Shown: piece after piece, positions 19,632 through 30,021 of the stretch | Layout of the letters: every line of letters starts with the position of its first letter | How positions within the stretch are numbered: the first letter of the stretch is position 1 | Assembly: GCF_034314045.1 (NCBI RefSeq) | Contig: NZ_JAVIWL010000001.1 | Coordinates: 434,001-498,000, forward strand | Direction of reading: 5' to 3' | Source of the DNA: Glaciimonas sp. CA11.2 | GTDB lineage: Bacteria; Pseudomonadota; Gammaproteobacteria; Burkholderiales; Burkholderiaceae_D | DNA length: 64,000 bases | Notes under the pieces: generated by a model | What the model was told of the DNA's origin: nothing | Database searches by the model: none | What the model saw: only the letters and a program-made list of their open reading frames with translations | Program-made: the position numbers and the translations under genes

Positions 19632-20969
19632 ATGAAACGCCGCGATTTTATCCGCAGCATTAGTCAACTTGGCATCGTCGGCAGCGGTGCGATTCTGATT
19701 CCGATTGGACTTTCTGGCTGTGTCGTTGCGCCGCCCAACAAGCCAAATACCGCTAATCTGCAAAAGAGCAATCGAGAACCGGCACCACTCGCCTACGGCA
19801 CACCGCCGAAGCGTGACCGTCTGGCGGGTGACGGCACGCCGCGCATGGTTGTAGTTTTTTTACGCGGAGCGGTGGATGGCCTTAATGTTGTTGTACCGCA
19901 TGGCGACCAGCATTATTATCAGGCCCGCCCTACCATCGCAGTGGCACGTCCTGGCGACAACAATGGTGCAATCGATTTAACCGGATATTTCGGGCTTCAT
20001 CCGGCATTGCAACCGCTCAAGCCTTATTGGGATAACGGCCAACTGGCGTTCATTCATGCATCCGGCTCGCCCGATATGTCGCGTTCGCATTTTGAGGCGC
20101 AGGACTATATGGAAACCGGTACACCCGGTCAACACAACACACACGACGGCTGGATGAATCGCCTGCTGGGCACTATGCCGCCCAAAGAAGCGCCCATGCA
20201 AGCACTGACACTAGGCGAGTCGATACCACGCATCCTGACCGGCCGTGCCGTCGTCGCCAATATGCCGACCGGGCGCGATGCCACCCGACCAACGCAGATC
20301 GACAAACCGGACGTCAATCTTGCCTTCAACGCGTTATATCAACAGGATCCAACGTTAGGAAAAGCATTTCGGGATGGCCTTGCAGCGCGTAAGGAAATGA
20401 TGATGGACCTGAATAGCACGGAACAACGCGCCGCCAATAACGGTGCGCCACTTCCAAACGGACTCTCCATTGATACGACAAGACTAGGCCGTCTTATGCG
20501 CAGCAACCCCGCGATCCGGCTTGGCTTTGTCGCCGTGGGCGGATGGGATACGCACGCCAATCAAGGTAACGGTACGGGCCAGTTAGCCAACAGACTGCGC
20601 CCTTTGGCCGATGGCTTAACCACGCTCGCGACAGAACTCGGTCCAGCCTTTAACGACACCGTGATCGTCGTCATGTCGGAATTTGGCCGAACCTTCCGCG
20701 AGAACGGCAATGGTGGAACCGACCATGGACACGGCAATGTGATGTGGCTGCTCGGCGGCAATGTACGTGGCCGCACGATATACGGCAACTGGCCTGGCAT
20801 CGATGACAAATCTCTCAACGAAGGTCGCGACCTGGCAATCACCACAGACTTTCGCACCGTATTAGCGACGCTGGCAGAAAAGCACATGCGCGTCGGAGAT
20901 ACCGCGCTCCAACGTGTCTTCCCGCAATTTCCTGGCGCTAATAATCAAAAATTAAACTTCCTGATATAA
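19632..20969 (+). CDS. DUF1501 domain protein with Tat signal
   Basis: A 445-residue protein of the alkaline-phosphatase-like fold class. The N-terminus MKRRDFIRSISQLG carries a twin-arginine motif (RRDFIR), and LSGC at about residue 36 could be a lipobox. Later conserved parts include VFLRGAVDGLNVVVPHGD, SRSHFEAQDYMETGT and FGRTFRENGNGGTDHGHGNVMWLLGG, the DUF1501 core. Together with the DUF1800 gene just upstream it probably forms a periplasmic two-protein unit; Tat export suggests that it folds with a metal or cofactor in the cytoplasm. Confidence 0.88.
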   Translation: MKRRDFIRSISQLGIVGSGAILIPIGLSGCVVAPPNKPNTANLQKSNREPAPLAYGTPPKRDRLAGDGTPRMVVVFLRGAVDGLNVVVPHGDQHYYQARPTIAVARPGDNNGAIDLTGYFGLHPALQPLKPYWDNGQLAFIHASGSPDMSRSHFEAQDYMETGTPGQHNTHDGWMNRLLGTMPPKEAPMQALTLGESIPRILTGRAVVANMPTGRDATRPTQIDKPDVNLAFNALYQQDPTLGKAFRDGLAARKEMMMDLNSTEQRAANNGAPLPNGLSIDTTRLGRLMRSNPAIRLGFVAVGGWDTHANQGNGTGQLANRLRPLADGLTTLATELGPAFNDTVIVVMSEFGRTFRENGNGGTDHGHGNVMWLLGGNVRGRTIYGNWPGIDDKSLNEGRDLAITTDFRTVLATLAEKHMRVGDTALQRVFPQFPGANNQKLNFLI

Positions 20970-21379
20970 CAAAATTTTTGGGCTCAAGGACGGGCCTCAA
21001 AACCAACATAAAAAGGCTCCGTCATCTGCTGTAACATCTCCGTCTATTGCCTATCATCATCTTCAATCGCGTTCACTTTCGACATCAATTCGACATAAAT
21101 TCGTCATGCGTTGACGGAAACGCCGCCACGCGCATCTGTGCGCGTGGCTATTTCCTACACAAAAATCAGGTTTCTTCCTATACCAATTTCGGCCCGGAAG
21201 TCTAAGCTACTTCAATCGGGCAACATCTTGCGCGCGCGTTTTTGCGCCTTTACAGAATCGAAAAGTCCGCTGCACAAGGTGAGTAACTGTGCCGCTTCAC
21301 CCCAGGGTGGTCGTTTAATTGACGTACTTTTTCCTATGCCTACTTCTATTTCCCTACTTTTTATTGCGAGGTAAAACTA
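20970..21379. other. Intergenic region upstream of the catalase gene
   Basis: 410 bases with no supported gene. An ORF of 87 codons starting at 21111 lacks a ribosome binding site and has no recognisable product. Near 20982-21003 there is an imperfect inverted repeat (TTTTGGGC with GCCTCAAAA) that may end the DUF1501 transcript. The catalase promoter must lie here but was not identified. Confidence 0.3.
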
Positions 21380-23809
21380 ATGGTGACGCGCAAAAAAAAT
21401 CCGTCTTCAGTGGACGGTGCCGGATCGATTTTCAGTACAATTTCAGGGCCATCAGACGCCGCACCGCCGAGCAGCGTTGGTAGTAAAGATGGTTTACCGA
21501 ATAAATTACGCGAAAAGGTGATTAGCGGACAAGCCCTATCCGCGCAAATGCCCTATAACGATAGCAAGCAGGCCGAATATGGAAACGGCGAAAGTGGCGC
21601 ACCCGACCCGCAAACCGGTTCAGTTGGCAAGCCTGCGGGCGAACTAGCTACCGCGAGCACCACAACCGAAAACACTGTATCGCCCAAGGTGGGAGATGGT
21701 CACCCACAAATCGGCGGTAATCCGACCTCCGGTCCTCTCGATCGCGTCCGCGTCGACGCGGGCAATCAAGCGCTCACCACCAATCAGGGCGTGCCGGTTG
21801 CGGACAACCAAAGCTCTCTTAAAATTGGATTGCGTGGCCCGACTGCATTAGAAGATTTTATTTTGCGCGAGAAAATTACCCATTTTGACCATGAGCGGAT
21901 TCCTGAAAGAGTCGTCCACGCACGCGGCACGGCGGCGCATGGCTATTTTGAATCTTATAAGGACTTAAGTGATTTAACTCGCGCCGCACCTTTTGCGCAA
22001 GCCGGTAAACGCACGCCGGTTTTCGTCCGCTTTTCGACCGTCGCTGGCGAACGTGGCTCCGCCGATACAGCTCGCGACGTGCGTGGATTCGCGGTCAAAT
22101 TTTATACAGATGAAGGCAACTGGGATCTGGTCGGCAATAACATGCCGGTCTTTTTTATCCAGGACGCGATGAAATTTCCGGATCTGGTTCACGCGGTGAA
22201 GCCCGAGGCGCACAACGGCATTCCGCAAGCATCAAGCGCTCACGATACCTTTTGGGATTTTGTGTCGTTAATGCCCGAATCAACACATATGTTGATGTGG
22301 GTTATGTCAGACCGGGCGATTCCGCGCAGTTTGCGCATGATGCAAGGCTTTGGCGTGCATACATTCAGGTTGGTGAATGTTGAAGGTGAATCAGTATTCT
22401 GCAAGTTTCATTGGGAACCCGTTGCTGGGACGCATTCCCTGGCATGGGACGAAGCGGTAAAGATTGCTGGCGCTGACGCCGATTTTCATCGCCGTGATTT
22501 GTGGGAAGCAATCGAAGCTGGCGCCTATCCCGAATGGGAGCTTGGCCTGCAAGTATTCACTGAGGAAGAAGCCGAACAGTTTGGGTTTGACGTACTTGAT
22601 CCTACCAAGCTTGTCCCTGAAGAAATGGTGAAAGTCATTCCCGTCGGCAAAATGACGCTCAATCGCAATCCCGATAATTTCTTCGCTGAAACCGAGCAAG
22701 TAGCCTTCTGCACTGCGCACGTCGTACCTGGAATTGACTTCAGCAACGACCCATTATTGCAAGGTCGCATTCACTCCTATATTGATACGCAAATCAGTCG
22801 CCTTGGCGGCCCCAACTTTCATGAAATCCCCATCAACGCACCGCTAGCGCCGGTCTATAATAATCAGCGTGACGGAATGCATCGCCAGGCAATACATCGT
22901 GGTCGCGCCAGTTACGAACCCAACTCTTTAGGCGGCGGTTGCCCGTTCCAGGCCGGGGCACGTGGCTTTACAAGCTTCCCGCAGCCGGTCGCCGCCGATA
23001 AAGTGCGCGGAAAAGCGGAGCTGTTTGCTGACCACTATTCCCAAGCCCGATTATTCTGGAATAGTCAGACACCAGCCGAACAAGCACACATTGCCTCAGC
23101 TTTCCGCTTCGAATTGACGCGCGTACAAACACCCGCAGTGCGCGTGCGCGTGATATCGATGCTAGTGAACGTTGATCCAATACTTGCGGACGCAGTCGCA
23201 CATGGCTTGGGTTTAGAATTGCCACCAGCAATGCCGCTGGCGTCTGATTTGCCGATACCTGAGTATGCGCTTTCTCCAGCTTTATCTCTGACGTTTCGGC
23301 CCGGTGAACTTGGCATCAAAACACGCAGAGTCGCCATCCTGATTACCACAGGCGTAGAAGGTGCAACTGTGAGAACAATCTACGCCTCATTACTTGCTGA
23401 CGGCGCAGTACCAAGGCTGGTTGGAGCACAACTAGGCAAAGTGGCGACTAGTGATGGCGATTTTCTAGACGTGGAAATTTCACTGGAAGCCGCACCGTCA
23501 GTGCTTTACGACGCCGTGGTCATCGACGCCAATAGCACTGATATCGCCGCAAAATGGACGAAGAACATGCAAGCGATGGATTTCCTTCGGGACCAATATC
23601 GCCATTGCAAACAAATAATGGTAGTGGGTAACGGCGCTGCTTTATTTGAGGCCGCAGGTGTCACGTTGGCACCAGTACCGCAACACGATCCTTCTTTCAT
23701 CGATACCAACGCGCACACTTTAACGCAGGCAATTGACGCCTTTAAACTGGCATTAGCTAGCCCACGTGAATTGATGCGGGAATCCGAATCACTACCTATT
23801 GCAAATTAA
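21380..23809 (+). CDS. katE: Large-subunit (clade 2) catalase HPII
   Basis: An 809-residue haem catalase that dismutates hydrogen peroxide. The N-terminal about 130 residues are a Gly/Ser/Pro-rich extension. The core shows the catalytic His180 in [11 protein letters not shown], the active-site Asn near residue 253 in [11 protein letters not shown], and the haem-ligand Tyr near residue 467 in HSYIDTQ. The last 150-odd residues ([20 protein letters not shown] onward) are the flavodoxin/GATase1-like domain that distinguishes large catalases of the HPII type from small ones. GAGG lies eight bases before the ATG. Single gene, likely stationary-phase or stress expressed by analogy. Confidence 0.95.
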   Translation: MVTRKKNPSSVDGAGSIFSTISGPSDAAPPSSVGSKDGLPNKLREKVISGQALSAQMPYNDSKQAEYGNGESGAPDPQTGSVGKPAGELATASTTTENTVSPKVGDGHPQIGGNPTSGPLDRVRVDAGNQALTTNQGVPVADNQSSLKIGLRGPTALEDFILREKITHFDHERIPERVVHARGTAAHGYFESYKDLSDLTRAAPFAQAGKRTPVFVRFSTVAGERGSADTARDVRGFAVKFYTDEGNWDLVGNNMPVFFIQDAMKFPDLVHAVKPEAHNGIPQASSAHDTFWDFVSLMPESTHMLMWVMSDRAIPRSLRMMQGFGVHTFRLVNVEGESVFCKFHWEPVAGTHSLAWDEAVKIAGADADFHRRDLWEAIEAGAYPEWELGLQVFTEEEAEQFGFDVLDPTKLVPEEMVKVIPVGKMTLNRNPDNFFAETEQVAFCTAHVVPGIDFSNDPLLQGRIHSYIDTQISRLGGPNFHEIPINAPLAPVYNNQRDGMHRQAIHRGRASYEPNSLGGGCPFQAGARGFTSFPQPVAADKVRGKAELFADHYSQARLFWNSQTPAEQAHIASAFRFELTRVQTPAVRVRVISMLVNVDPILADAVAHGLGLELPPAMPLASDLPIPEYALSPALSLTFRPGELGIKTRRVAILITTGVEGATVRTIYASLLADGAVPRLVGAQLGKVATSDGDFLDVEISLEAAPSVLYDAVVIDANSTDIAAKWTKNMQAMDFLRDQYRHCKQIMVVGNGAALFEAAGVTLAPVPQHDPSFIDTNAHTLTQAIDAFKLALASPRELMRESESLPIAN

Positions 23810-23857
23810 AAATAGGCTCATCTCCCCGACTAGATAGCTCGTGTCAGGGGAGATGGG
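23806..23857. terminator. Rho-independent terminator between katE and the proline-rich small gene
   Basis: CATCTCCCC (23819-23827) pairs with GGGGAGATG (23847-23855) around a 19-base loop. On the minus strand the stem is followed by AGCCTATTTTTAATTT, so it fits best as the end of the small minus-strand gene; on the plus strand it follows the katE stop closely and could terminate that too. Confidence 0.7.
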
Positions 23858-23911
23858 TTACGTCCTTTTATTTCGTCCGACGTTTTTCATGACGCCGCCA
23901 CCTTGCTCAGA

Positions 23912-24031
23912 TCAAGTCCGAAGGGGAATGTGTTGGCCGCCAGGAACAGGATCGCCAACCGGCGGTGGAGATGTGGGAACGGGTTGTGTGGGTGGAATTT
24001 CCACCGGTGGTGGCTCTTGATGCATCAGCAT
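23912..24031 (-). CDS. 39-residue proline-rich small protein
   Basis: A small gene whose ATG at 24031 is preceded by AAGGAG with ideal spacing. The product starts MLMHQEPPPVEIPP and is about one third proline (PTSPPPVGDPVPGG in the middle), without hydrophobic segment or Cys. I recall similar short proline-rich proteins starting MLMHQEPPP in Burkholderia and Pseudomonas. The hairpin 55 bases downstream with a T run gives the unit a terminator of its own. Function unknown. Strong ribosome binding site plus terminator argue that it is a real gene. Confidence 0.65.
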   Translation of the reverse strand: MLMHQEPPPVEIPPTQPVPTSPPPVGDPVPGGQHIPLRT

Positions 24032-24344
24032 ATTTACTCCTTCGCGATTGTGATTTCAATGAACAGCTGCAGCTGGTCTTTACCAAGACACCTTTACGGC
24101 ATTCCTGATCAACCATGAATGTAGTAACGAAATAGCTGGAGTAAAGATATCCCACATCAAGCTATAAGATTTTGCCGCCATACACAATTTAAAATCTTGG
24201 CAAATAGATGCCTATCAGCGGAACGCTGATTCAAGTGTAGGGAAGAAGGCGCTTTGAAGTTGGCCGATGACGTTAGCTTACGAAATTAGCTTATTAAGCG
24301 ATGTCGTAAAGGGCGTTTTACGATGATGAAAATTGATTTATCTT
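24032..24344. other. Intergenic region without a gene
   Basis: 313 bases between the start of the small proline-rich gene and the end of the LytTR regulator gene. It should hold the promoter of the small gene. No other gene or clear hairpin was seen. Confidence 0.3.
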
Positions 24345-25265
24345 TTAGCATCGTACCAACGCCCGAATAATGCTCCACTGCCGTCGGGATATCGGCAGTT
24401 TTTGCTCTACATCGCGCAAAATAACATTCCACGTTTGCTGCAATACCGGCAACAATTTTTTCTCTGATCCATCGTCGTCATTTTTATCAAACGTAAGGCT
24501 GCCACGCTCCACACCGACGATCGCGTTTCTCGCGACCAAAGTATTCCGATGAACCCGAACGAACTGCGCACGTAATTCTTCCTCTATCGACATCAACGAA
24601 TCTTCGATTAAATATTCCTTCGATTTGGTACGCAAGATAACGTACTTCAATTCTGCTTTTAAAAATCGCACTTCATCTATCGGAACAAGTAATACCCGAC
24701 CGCGCTCCTGAACCGAAAAATGCGTCCGCACCGCTGCTGATCGGGTTACAGGATCGGAACCTGGAAGAGAAATGTTTTCCTGTATTTTTGTTGCACTCGG
24801 AAAGCGCAATTGCGTCGCGCGCAGCAGCGCCTGTTGCAGCCGCACTGCGCGCACAGGCTTCAACAGATAATCAAACGCGTGCACATCGAAGGCGTTCACG
24901 GCATAGTGTTCATACGCCGTGACAAAAATAATGATCGGCATTTCCGCCGCGATAGAAAAATTCGCGTTACCGTCCTTAACAAGACCTGCATAACCGGCAT
25001 AGCCCTGCTTCAGTTGCTGCACCAATTGCAACCCCGTTACTTCTGGCATCTGAACATCCACTAACACCACATCAGGTGCCGTCGCCGCAATACCTTCCAA
25101 CGCAGCTTGCGCATGCTCGGCCTCGCCAACAAGAATATGTGGACAAGCTTCGGCGATGTCAGACAATACAGTGCGCAGACGCGCACGCGCTGGCGCTTCG
25201 TCATCAACTATATAAATGCGAGGAATCATGCCATTGATGGTCTGGTAATCCAGCAGTGTAGTCAT
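24345..25265 (-). CDS. LytTR-family response regulator (AlgR-like)
   Basis: A 306-residue two-domain regulator. The receiver domain (about residues 15-135) has the acidic pair VDDEAPAR, the phospho-acceptor Asp near residue 71 in VVLVDVQMPEVTG, and the conserved Lys in YLLKPVRAVRL. The C-terminal LytTR DNA-binding domain (about 195-300) includes IPIDEVRFLKAELKYVIL-like and FVRVHRNTLVARNAI motifs. A Gly/Tyr/Asn-rich insertion near residue 88-105 lengthens the receiver. The gene lies downstream of the LytS/AlgZ-type kinase gene with 138 bases between them, so they form a two-component pair. Targets unknown. Confidence 0.9.
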   Translation of the reverse strand: MTTLLDYQTINGMIPRIYIVDDEAPARARLRTVLSDIAEACPHILVGEAEHAQAALEGIAATAPDVVLVDVQMPEVTGLQLVQQLKQGYAGYAGLVKDGNANFSIAAEMPIIIFVTAYEHYAVNAFDVHAFDYLLKPVRAVRLQQALLRATQLRFPSATKIQENISLPGSDPVTRSAAVRTHFSVQERGRVLLVPIDEVRFLKAELKYVILRTKSKEYLIEDSLMSIEEELRAQFVRVHRNTLVARNAIVGVERGSLTFDKNDDDGSEKKLLPVLQQTWNVILRDVEQKLPISRRQWSIIRALVRC

Positions 25266-25403
25266 GCCTGTTAATAAAAAATGTTAACTTCCATCGAGAA
25301 TCAAACCCGTTACTTCAACCTGCTTAGGACATTTTGTAAGGACTAATCCTCACTCTCCACTCACTTCGTAAGATCGTAGCGTCGTGAAAACTACCCTCAC
25401 ATT

Positions 25404-26549
25404 TCAAACAATTTTTTTATCCAACTTCCCTGTTGCGGCGTCGCTTATAGACGTTTTCACATAAGGGAATCGCACACGCACCTCAAACTGTCCATTAACG
25501 ACCGCTGTTGTCAACTGTCCCTCAACGTCATATAACAATGCAAGGCGCTCACGAATATTATTTAACGCCATTTGATTGCCATCCGACAACACCAATCCAG
25601 TCTGCGCATAATAAGGATTAATCACCGCGATCTCGATCCGCTCCACGGTCTTCTTTAATTGAATACGTATGATCGATTCTGTGGTGCTTGGCTCGACCCC
25701 ATAATGCACCGCGTTTTCTACCAGCGGCTGCAATAACAAGGTAGGGATTTGCGTCCTATGCACCACTTCATCGTCAATTCCTTCGCGCTCCCATTGCACC
25801 TTCAAACGGTCACCGAGACGAATTTTTTCAATTGATAGGTATTGCCGACATAACTGGCATTCGTTTTCCAGCGTCGTCATTGCGCGAGGATCACGCATCA
25901 ACACGCGAATTAAATCGGCCAGATCCTCCAGCGCCGTTTCTGCCCGCCTCGGCTCGGTACGAATGAGCGCCAGGACCGCATTTAAACTATTAAACAGAAA
26001 ATGCGGCCGTATCCGCGCCTGTAACGCCTGCAATCGCGCCTCAACCAACACTGGTGAAAAAGCACGTCCGCGCAACTCAAAATAGTGCTGCAAAGAAATG
26101 CCGAATAATGCGGCAATTAACATCGGACCGATGATCGACAAATCCACAAAGCTTTGAAGAAACCAATCATAACTCGACAGCAAAAGTATCACCAGACCGG
26201 TGACGCCAGCGGGAATCACTGCGCACAACAAACGCTGCCCCCAAAACGGAAATCGATAACTAATCCTTCGCATCCCACACAAAAAAAACAGTGACAAAAA
26301 ACACGTCAATTCAACCAGCATGGATGACTCAACAAATTTCATCACCATGGATATCAGTCCATCCACCCGCAGTAAAGTCGTCGCCAACAAAGCGACATTG
26401 ACCACAATTAAGGTCCGCGCTACCACACCCAAATTACAGCAATCGGGAATAACAGACTGACCGGATAGGTCTTTGGCAACTTGCTGCATGCTATCGATTG
26501 GACTGATTGGGTTATTTTTACGCATTCTCAGTACTGGGTTGGATGCCAT
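25404..26549 (-). CDS. LytS/AlgZ-type sensor histidine kinase
   Basis: About 381 residues. Four or more membrane helices occupy residues about 40-150, followed by a His_kinase (LytS type) domain. The phospho-acceptor is His183 in IRPHFLFNSLNAV, and the ATP-binding part has LLLQPLVENAVHYGV and a weak G box (NQMALNNIRERL). The ATG at 26549 was chosen; the frame is open to a TTG at 26582, and an ATG at 26525 is also possible. It diverges from argH and is the likely partner of the LytTR regulator just downstream. Signal sensed unknown. Confidence 0.85.
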   Translation of the reverse strand: MASNPVLRMRKNNPISPIDSMQQVAKDLSGQSVIPDCCNLGVVARTLIVVNVALLATTLLRVDGLISMVMKFVESSMLVELTCFLSLFFLCGMRRISYRFPFWGQRLLCAVIPAGVTGLVILLLSSYDWFLQSFVDLSIIGPMLIAALFGISLQHYFELRGRAFSPVLVEARLQALQARIRPHFLFNSLNAVLALIRTEPRRAETALEDLADLIRVLMRDPRAMTTLENECQLCRQYLSIEKIRLGDRLKVQWEREGIDDEVVHRTQIPTLLLQPLVENAVHYGVEPSTTESIIRIQLKKTVERIEIAVINPYYAQTGLVLSDGNQMALNNIRERLALLYDVEGQLTTAVVNGQFEVRVRFPYVKTSISDAATGKLDKKIV

Positions 26550-26844
26550 GAAAAATGGACCGGTACGCGCGAACCCGGACAATTACATAAAGGCCAGAAT
26601 AAATGTTCAGGCAACAAATAATAACTAAATCAACAACAAAATAGACGTTTGATCACATAAATGCACGTAAAACTACCCTGATTGAAGGTCAATCGGAGTA
26701 AAAATGCAGGCTTGTTTTATAATCGTGCACTAATTAAAGTCGTTAAAGTCGTAAGCTTCACGCAATGGCCACGCATTAGCCACTTATTAACCAGTTTTGT
26801 ACGCGATTTATACCTATTATTTCTTACCGAATTTACCCGATACC

Positions 26845-28239
26845 ATGACAGAACAATTCTCCAAGAAGGCCGAAGCCTGGTCAGCGCGCTTTTCCGAACC
26901 GGTTTCCGACCTGGTCAAACGTTACACCGCCTCGGTATTTTTCGATAAGCGTCTGGCAGAAGTCGACATTCAAGGCTCTTTAGCCCATGCCGATATGCTG
27001 GCACACCAAAAAATTATCACTGCCGATGATTATGCCGCGATTCAAAAGGGCATGACACAAATTCAAGAGGAAATAGCTGCCGGCAAGTTTGAATGGCTGC
27101 TCGACCTTGAAGATGTCCATTTGAATATTGAAAAGCGACTGACCGAACTGGTCGGCGACGCGGGCAAGCGCTTGCACACCGGACGCTCCCGCAACGATCA
27201 GGTCGCCACCGATATTCGCCTCTATTTGCGCGGCGCTATCGATGATATCTGTGGTTTGTTGCGTGATTTGCGCCTGGCATTGCTGACATTGGCAGAACAA
27301 CATGCCGATACCATTTTGCCGGGCTTTACCCACATGCAGGTCGCGCAACCGATTACTTTCGGCCACCACGTTCTGGCTTATGTAGAAATGTTTGGTCGCG
27401 ACACTGAGCGTATGCAAGACTGCCGCAAACGTGTTAATCGGTTACCGCTTGGCGCAGCGGCGCTCGCTGGCACTACTTTCCCGATTGACCGTCATCGTGT
27501 GGCCGCAACGCTAGGCTTTGACGACGTGTGCCGCAACTCTCTGGATGCGGTCTCGGACCGTGATTTCGCCATTGAATTTTGCGCTGCTGCTGCGCTGGTG
27601 ATGACGCACATCTCGCGCATGTCAGAAGAATTGGTCATCTGGATGAGCCCAAGAGTCGGCTTTATCGATATTGCTGACCGATTTTGTACTGGTTCGTCGA
27701 TCATGCCGCAAAAGAAAAATCCGGACGTTCCAGAACTGGCCCGCGGCAAAACCGGTCGCGTAAATGGACATCTGATCGCTCTATTGACTTTGATGAAAGG
27801 CCAGCCGCTGGCCTATAACAAGGATAATCAGGAAGATAAAGAACCATTGTTCGATACCGTCGATACCCTGACAGATACGCTGCGCATCTTCGCTGATATG
27901 GCCGGCGGCATCACCGTCAAGCCCGATGCGATGCGTGCCGCTGCGTTGCAAGGTTATGCCACAGCAACGGATTTGGCCGATTACCTGGTCAAAAAGGGCC
28001 TGCCGTTCCGCGATGCACACGAAGCGGTCGCCTTGACGGTACGCCATTGCGTCGATCAGGGATACGATTTGAGCGACATGTCATTAGAGCAACTACAAGC
28101 ATTCTCCAGCTTGATTCAAGCGGACGTGTTTGATGTGTTGACGCTAGAAGGATCAGTCGCAGCACGGGATCATATCGGCGGCACAGCACCTCGCCAGGTA
28201 CGTTTAGCAATTGCGCATTTGCGTGAGCAATTGGGCTAA
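26845..28239 (+). CDS. argH: Argininosuccinate lyase
   Basis: Splits argininosuccinate to arginine and fumarate, the last step of arginine synthesis; cytoplasmic homotetramer. 464 residues, the usual length. The superfamily signature [12 protein letters not shown] is present with the catalytic Ser loop; [35 protein letters not shown] and the C-terminal [18 protein letters not shown] are as in known enzymes. The start [19 protein letters not shown] at 26845 fits the family better than an upstream in-frame ATG at 26797. Single gene, divergent from the kinase gene. Confidence 0.97.
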   Translation: MTEQFSKKAEAWSARFSEPVSDLVKRYTASVFFDKRLAEVDIQGSLAHADMLAHQKIITADDYAAIQKGMTQIQEEIAAGKFEWLLDLEDVHLNIEKRLTELVGDAGKRLHTGRSRNDQVATDIRLYLRGAIDDICGLLRDLRLALLTLAEQHADTILPGFTHMQVAQPITFGHHVLAYVEMFGRDTERMQDCRKRVNRLPLGAAALAGTTFPIDRHRVAATLGFDDVCRNSLDAVSDRDFAIEFCAAAALVMTHISRMSEELVIWMSPRVGFIDIADRFCTGSSIMPQKKNPDVPELARGKTGRVNGHLIALLTLMKGQPLAYNKDNQEDKEPLFDTVDTLTDTLRIFADMAGGITVKPDAMRAAALQGYATATDLADYLVKKGLPFRDAHEAVALTVRHCVDQGYDLSDMSLEQLQAFSSLIQADVFDVLTLEGSVAARDHIGGTAPRQVRLAIAHLREQLG

Positions 28240-28273
28240 AACCTGCCGTAAAGTCCTTTATACTTCTTGCACA

Positions 28274-28302
28274 GTTGATACGCCCAATTTACGCGTATCA
28301 AC
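28274..28302 (+). terminator. Inverted repeat downstream of argH
   Basis: GTTGATACGC and GCGTATCAAC are perfect 10-base arms around a 9-base loop, 34 bases after the argH stop codon. There is no T run, so it could be an intrinsic terminator of weak type, a 3' stabilising hairpin or a protein-binding site. The rest of the 334-base gap to livK shows no gene. Confidence 0.4.
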
Positions 28303-28573
28303 TTAACGAATGAGTAAAAATACAAAATGAGACGTTGGCTAAACAACATTAGATACACATTAAAAAAATACTAGCAATGCCAAACAACAATAATCGTGAC
28401 TGAATGGCTAGACCGAATCACCAAAATCGCCAATTTGCTATTCTATTCCGTTAATTAAGCGCCAACTGAATGAATGCATGGCCAAACACGTGATTGGCGT
28501 CAAATACGTCCATAACAGCCATTACATTGTTTGCGTGTCATCGCTACAAAAATTAACCCCGGAGAGTTCACCT

Positions 28574-29731
28574 ATGAAACTGAATACTTTTTTAAAAACA
28601 CTGACCGTGCTGGTACTCGGCGCGACATTGGCACAATCTGCACTAGCCGCTGAAGTCAAACTTGGTTTGGCTGCTGCATTAACAGGTCCGGCAGCAAAAT
28701 ATGGCGTCGCCATCAGAAACGGTTTCACGCTGGCTACAGAAGAAGTCAATGCCAAGGGCGGCGTTAACGGCAATAAACTGCTATTGGTCATAGAAGATGA
28801 GCAAGGCAAAAAAGAAGACGCTATCAACGCGTTCAAAAAACTGATTTTCCAAGACAAGGCGTTGCTGGTATTCGGCCCAACTCTGTCCAACTCGGCTTTC
28901 GCTGCTGATCCGATCGCCAATGCTGCAAAGGTCGTCGCCTTCGGTACCAGCAATACCGCAGATGGCATCACGGCAATGGGCCCTTTCACATTTCGTAACT
29001 CAGTCATGGAAGCCGACGTATTGCCAGTGACAACACGCGCCGCGGTCAAGCATTTCGGCATCAAAAAAGTGGCAGTCATTTATGGCAACGACGACGCATT
29101 CACCAAAAGTGGTTACGACGTTTTCAAAGCAACCCTGGCCGAGCAAAAAATTCCTGTCACGACGACTGAATCGTATGCCAAAGGCGACGTTGACTTCAAA
29201 GCGCAATTAACCAAAATCAAAGCATCGAATCCCGACGCTATTGTTTGCTCTTGCCTGACTGAAGAAGCCGCCAATATCATCTTGCAAACCCGTACACTCG
29301 GCATGAAGCAACCGTTCATCGGCGGCAATGGGTTGAACTCTCCAAAGCTTTTTGAAATTGCCAAGGGTGCAGGCGACGGCACTATTATGGGTAGTCCGTG
29401 GTCGGCAGAAAATATGACGCCAGCCAACAAAGCATTCATGGCCGCGTACAAAGCTAAATTTGGTACTGAGCCGGATCAATTTGCGGCACAAGCTTACGAT
29501 GCGCTGTATATCGTCGCGGCGGCACTAAAAAATGTCAAATTGACTGGCGCACTGCCAGCGGACCGCATCGCTTTGCGTGATGCGCTGCCAGCGGTCAAGA
29601 TCGCAGGCGCAACCGGCAACTTTGCGTTCCGCAAAGCACCGGAAGCCGGTGGCAAAGCTGTCGGCTATGACGCGCAACAGGAAGCAATTGTGAATATTGC
29701 TGAAGGTGGAAAATTCGTCCTAATGAAGTGA
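28574..29731 (+). CDS. livK: Branched-chain amino-acid ABC transporter, periplasmic binding protein
   Basis: A 385-residue type I periplasmic binding protein. Residues 1-24 (MKLNTFLKTLTVLVLGATLA...ALAA) are a signal peptide; the mature part starts AEVKLGLAAALTGPAAKYG, as in LivK/LivJ and related proteins. GGAGAG seven bases before the ATG at 28574 decides the start over an in-frame ATG at 28478. It delivers ligand to the LivHMGF complex encoded next. Ligand may be leucine/isoleucine/valine or another amide or aromatic compound, since this family is broad. A terminator and a heptamer repeat separate it from livH, so binding protein mRNA may be made in excess. Confidence 0.88.
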   Translation: MKLNTFLKTLTVLVLGATLAQSALAAEVKLGLAAALTGPAAKYGVAIRNGFTLATEEVNAKGGVNGNKLLLVIEDEQGKKEDAINAFKKLIFQDKALLVFGPTLSNSAFAADPIANAAKVVAFGTSNTADGITAMGPFTFRNSVMEADVLPVTTRAAVKHFGIKKVAVIYGNDDAFTKSGYDVFKATLAEQKIPVTTTESYAKGDVDFKAQLTKIKASNPDAIVCSCLTEEAANIILQTRTLGMKQPFIGGNGLNSPKLFEIAKGAGDGTIMGSPWSAENMTPANKAFMAAYKAKFGTEPDQFAAQAYDALYIVAAALKNVKLTGALPADRIALRDALPAVKIAGATGNFAFRKAPEAGGKAVGYDAQQEAIVNIAEGGKFVLMK

Positions 29732-29884
29732 TCCGTTATTGCAGAACCGGTGTGGCAGCGATCAGATTGACATGAAGGTCTGATGAAGATTTATCCGGTT
29801 TTGCCATAGCAACAGGAAATAGAATTGGGTCTCAAAGAATCACCGCAATATCGAAGCAATACCAATCAATTGAATTAACGACAG

Positions 29885-29914
29885 GGCACACCGATAAAGC
29901 ATCGGCGTGCCTTT
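29885..29914 (+). terminator. Terminator or attenuator between livK and livH
   Basis: GGCACACCGAT pairs with ATCGGCGTGCC (one mismatch) around a 5-base loop, followed by TTTCGCTTT. It is about 150 bases after the livK stop. Partial read-through would give lower expression of the membrane genes than of the binding protein. Confidence 0.7.
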
Positions 29915-29920
29915 CGCTTT

Positions 29921-29961
29921 AGATTTTAGATTTTAGATTTTAGATTTTAGATTTTAGATTT
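29921..29961. repeat. Tandem heptamer repeat AGATTTT, nearly 6 copies
   Basis: Five perfect copies of AGATTTT and a sixth lacking one base follow directly after the terminator downstream of livK and end 60 bases before the livH start. A repeat of this kind can change copy number by slippage. Confidence 0.9.
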
Positions 29962-30021
29962 CCATTTTACTTTGCATTAATTTTGGTTTTTTGGCTGTCC
30001 GGTTTATAAAGAGTTTCCCCT

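Noticed and set aside
21111..21374. 87-codon frame upstream of the catalase gene
   Set aside because: No ribosome binding site, unusual composition and no known motif; overlaps the region that must contain the catalase promoter.
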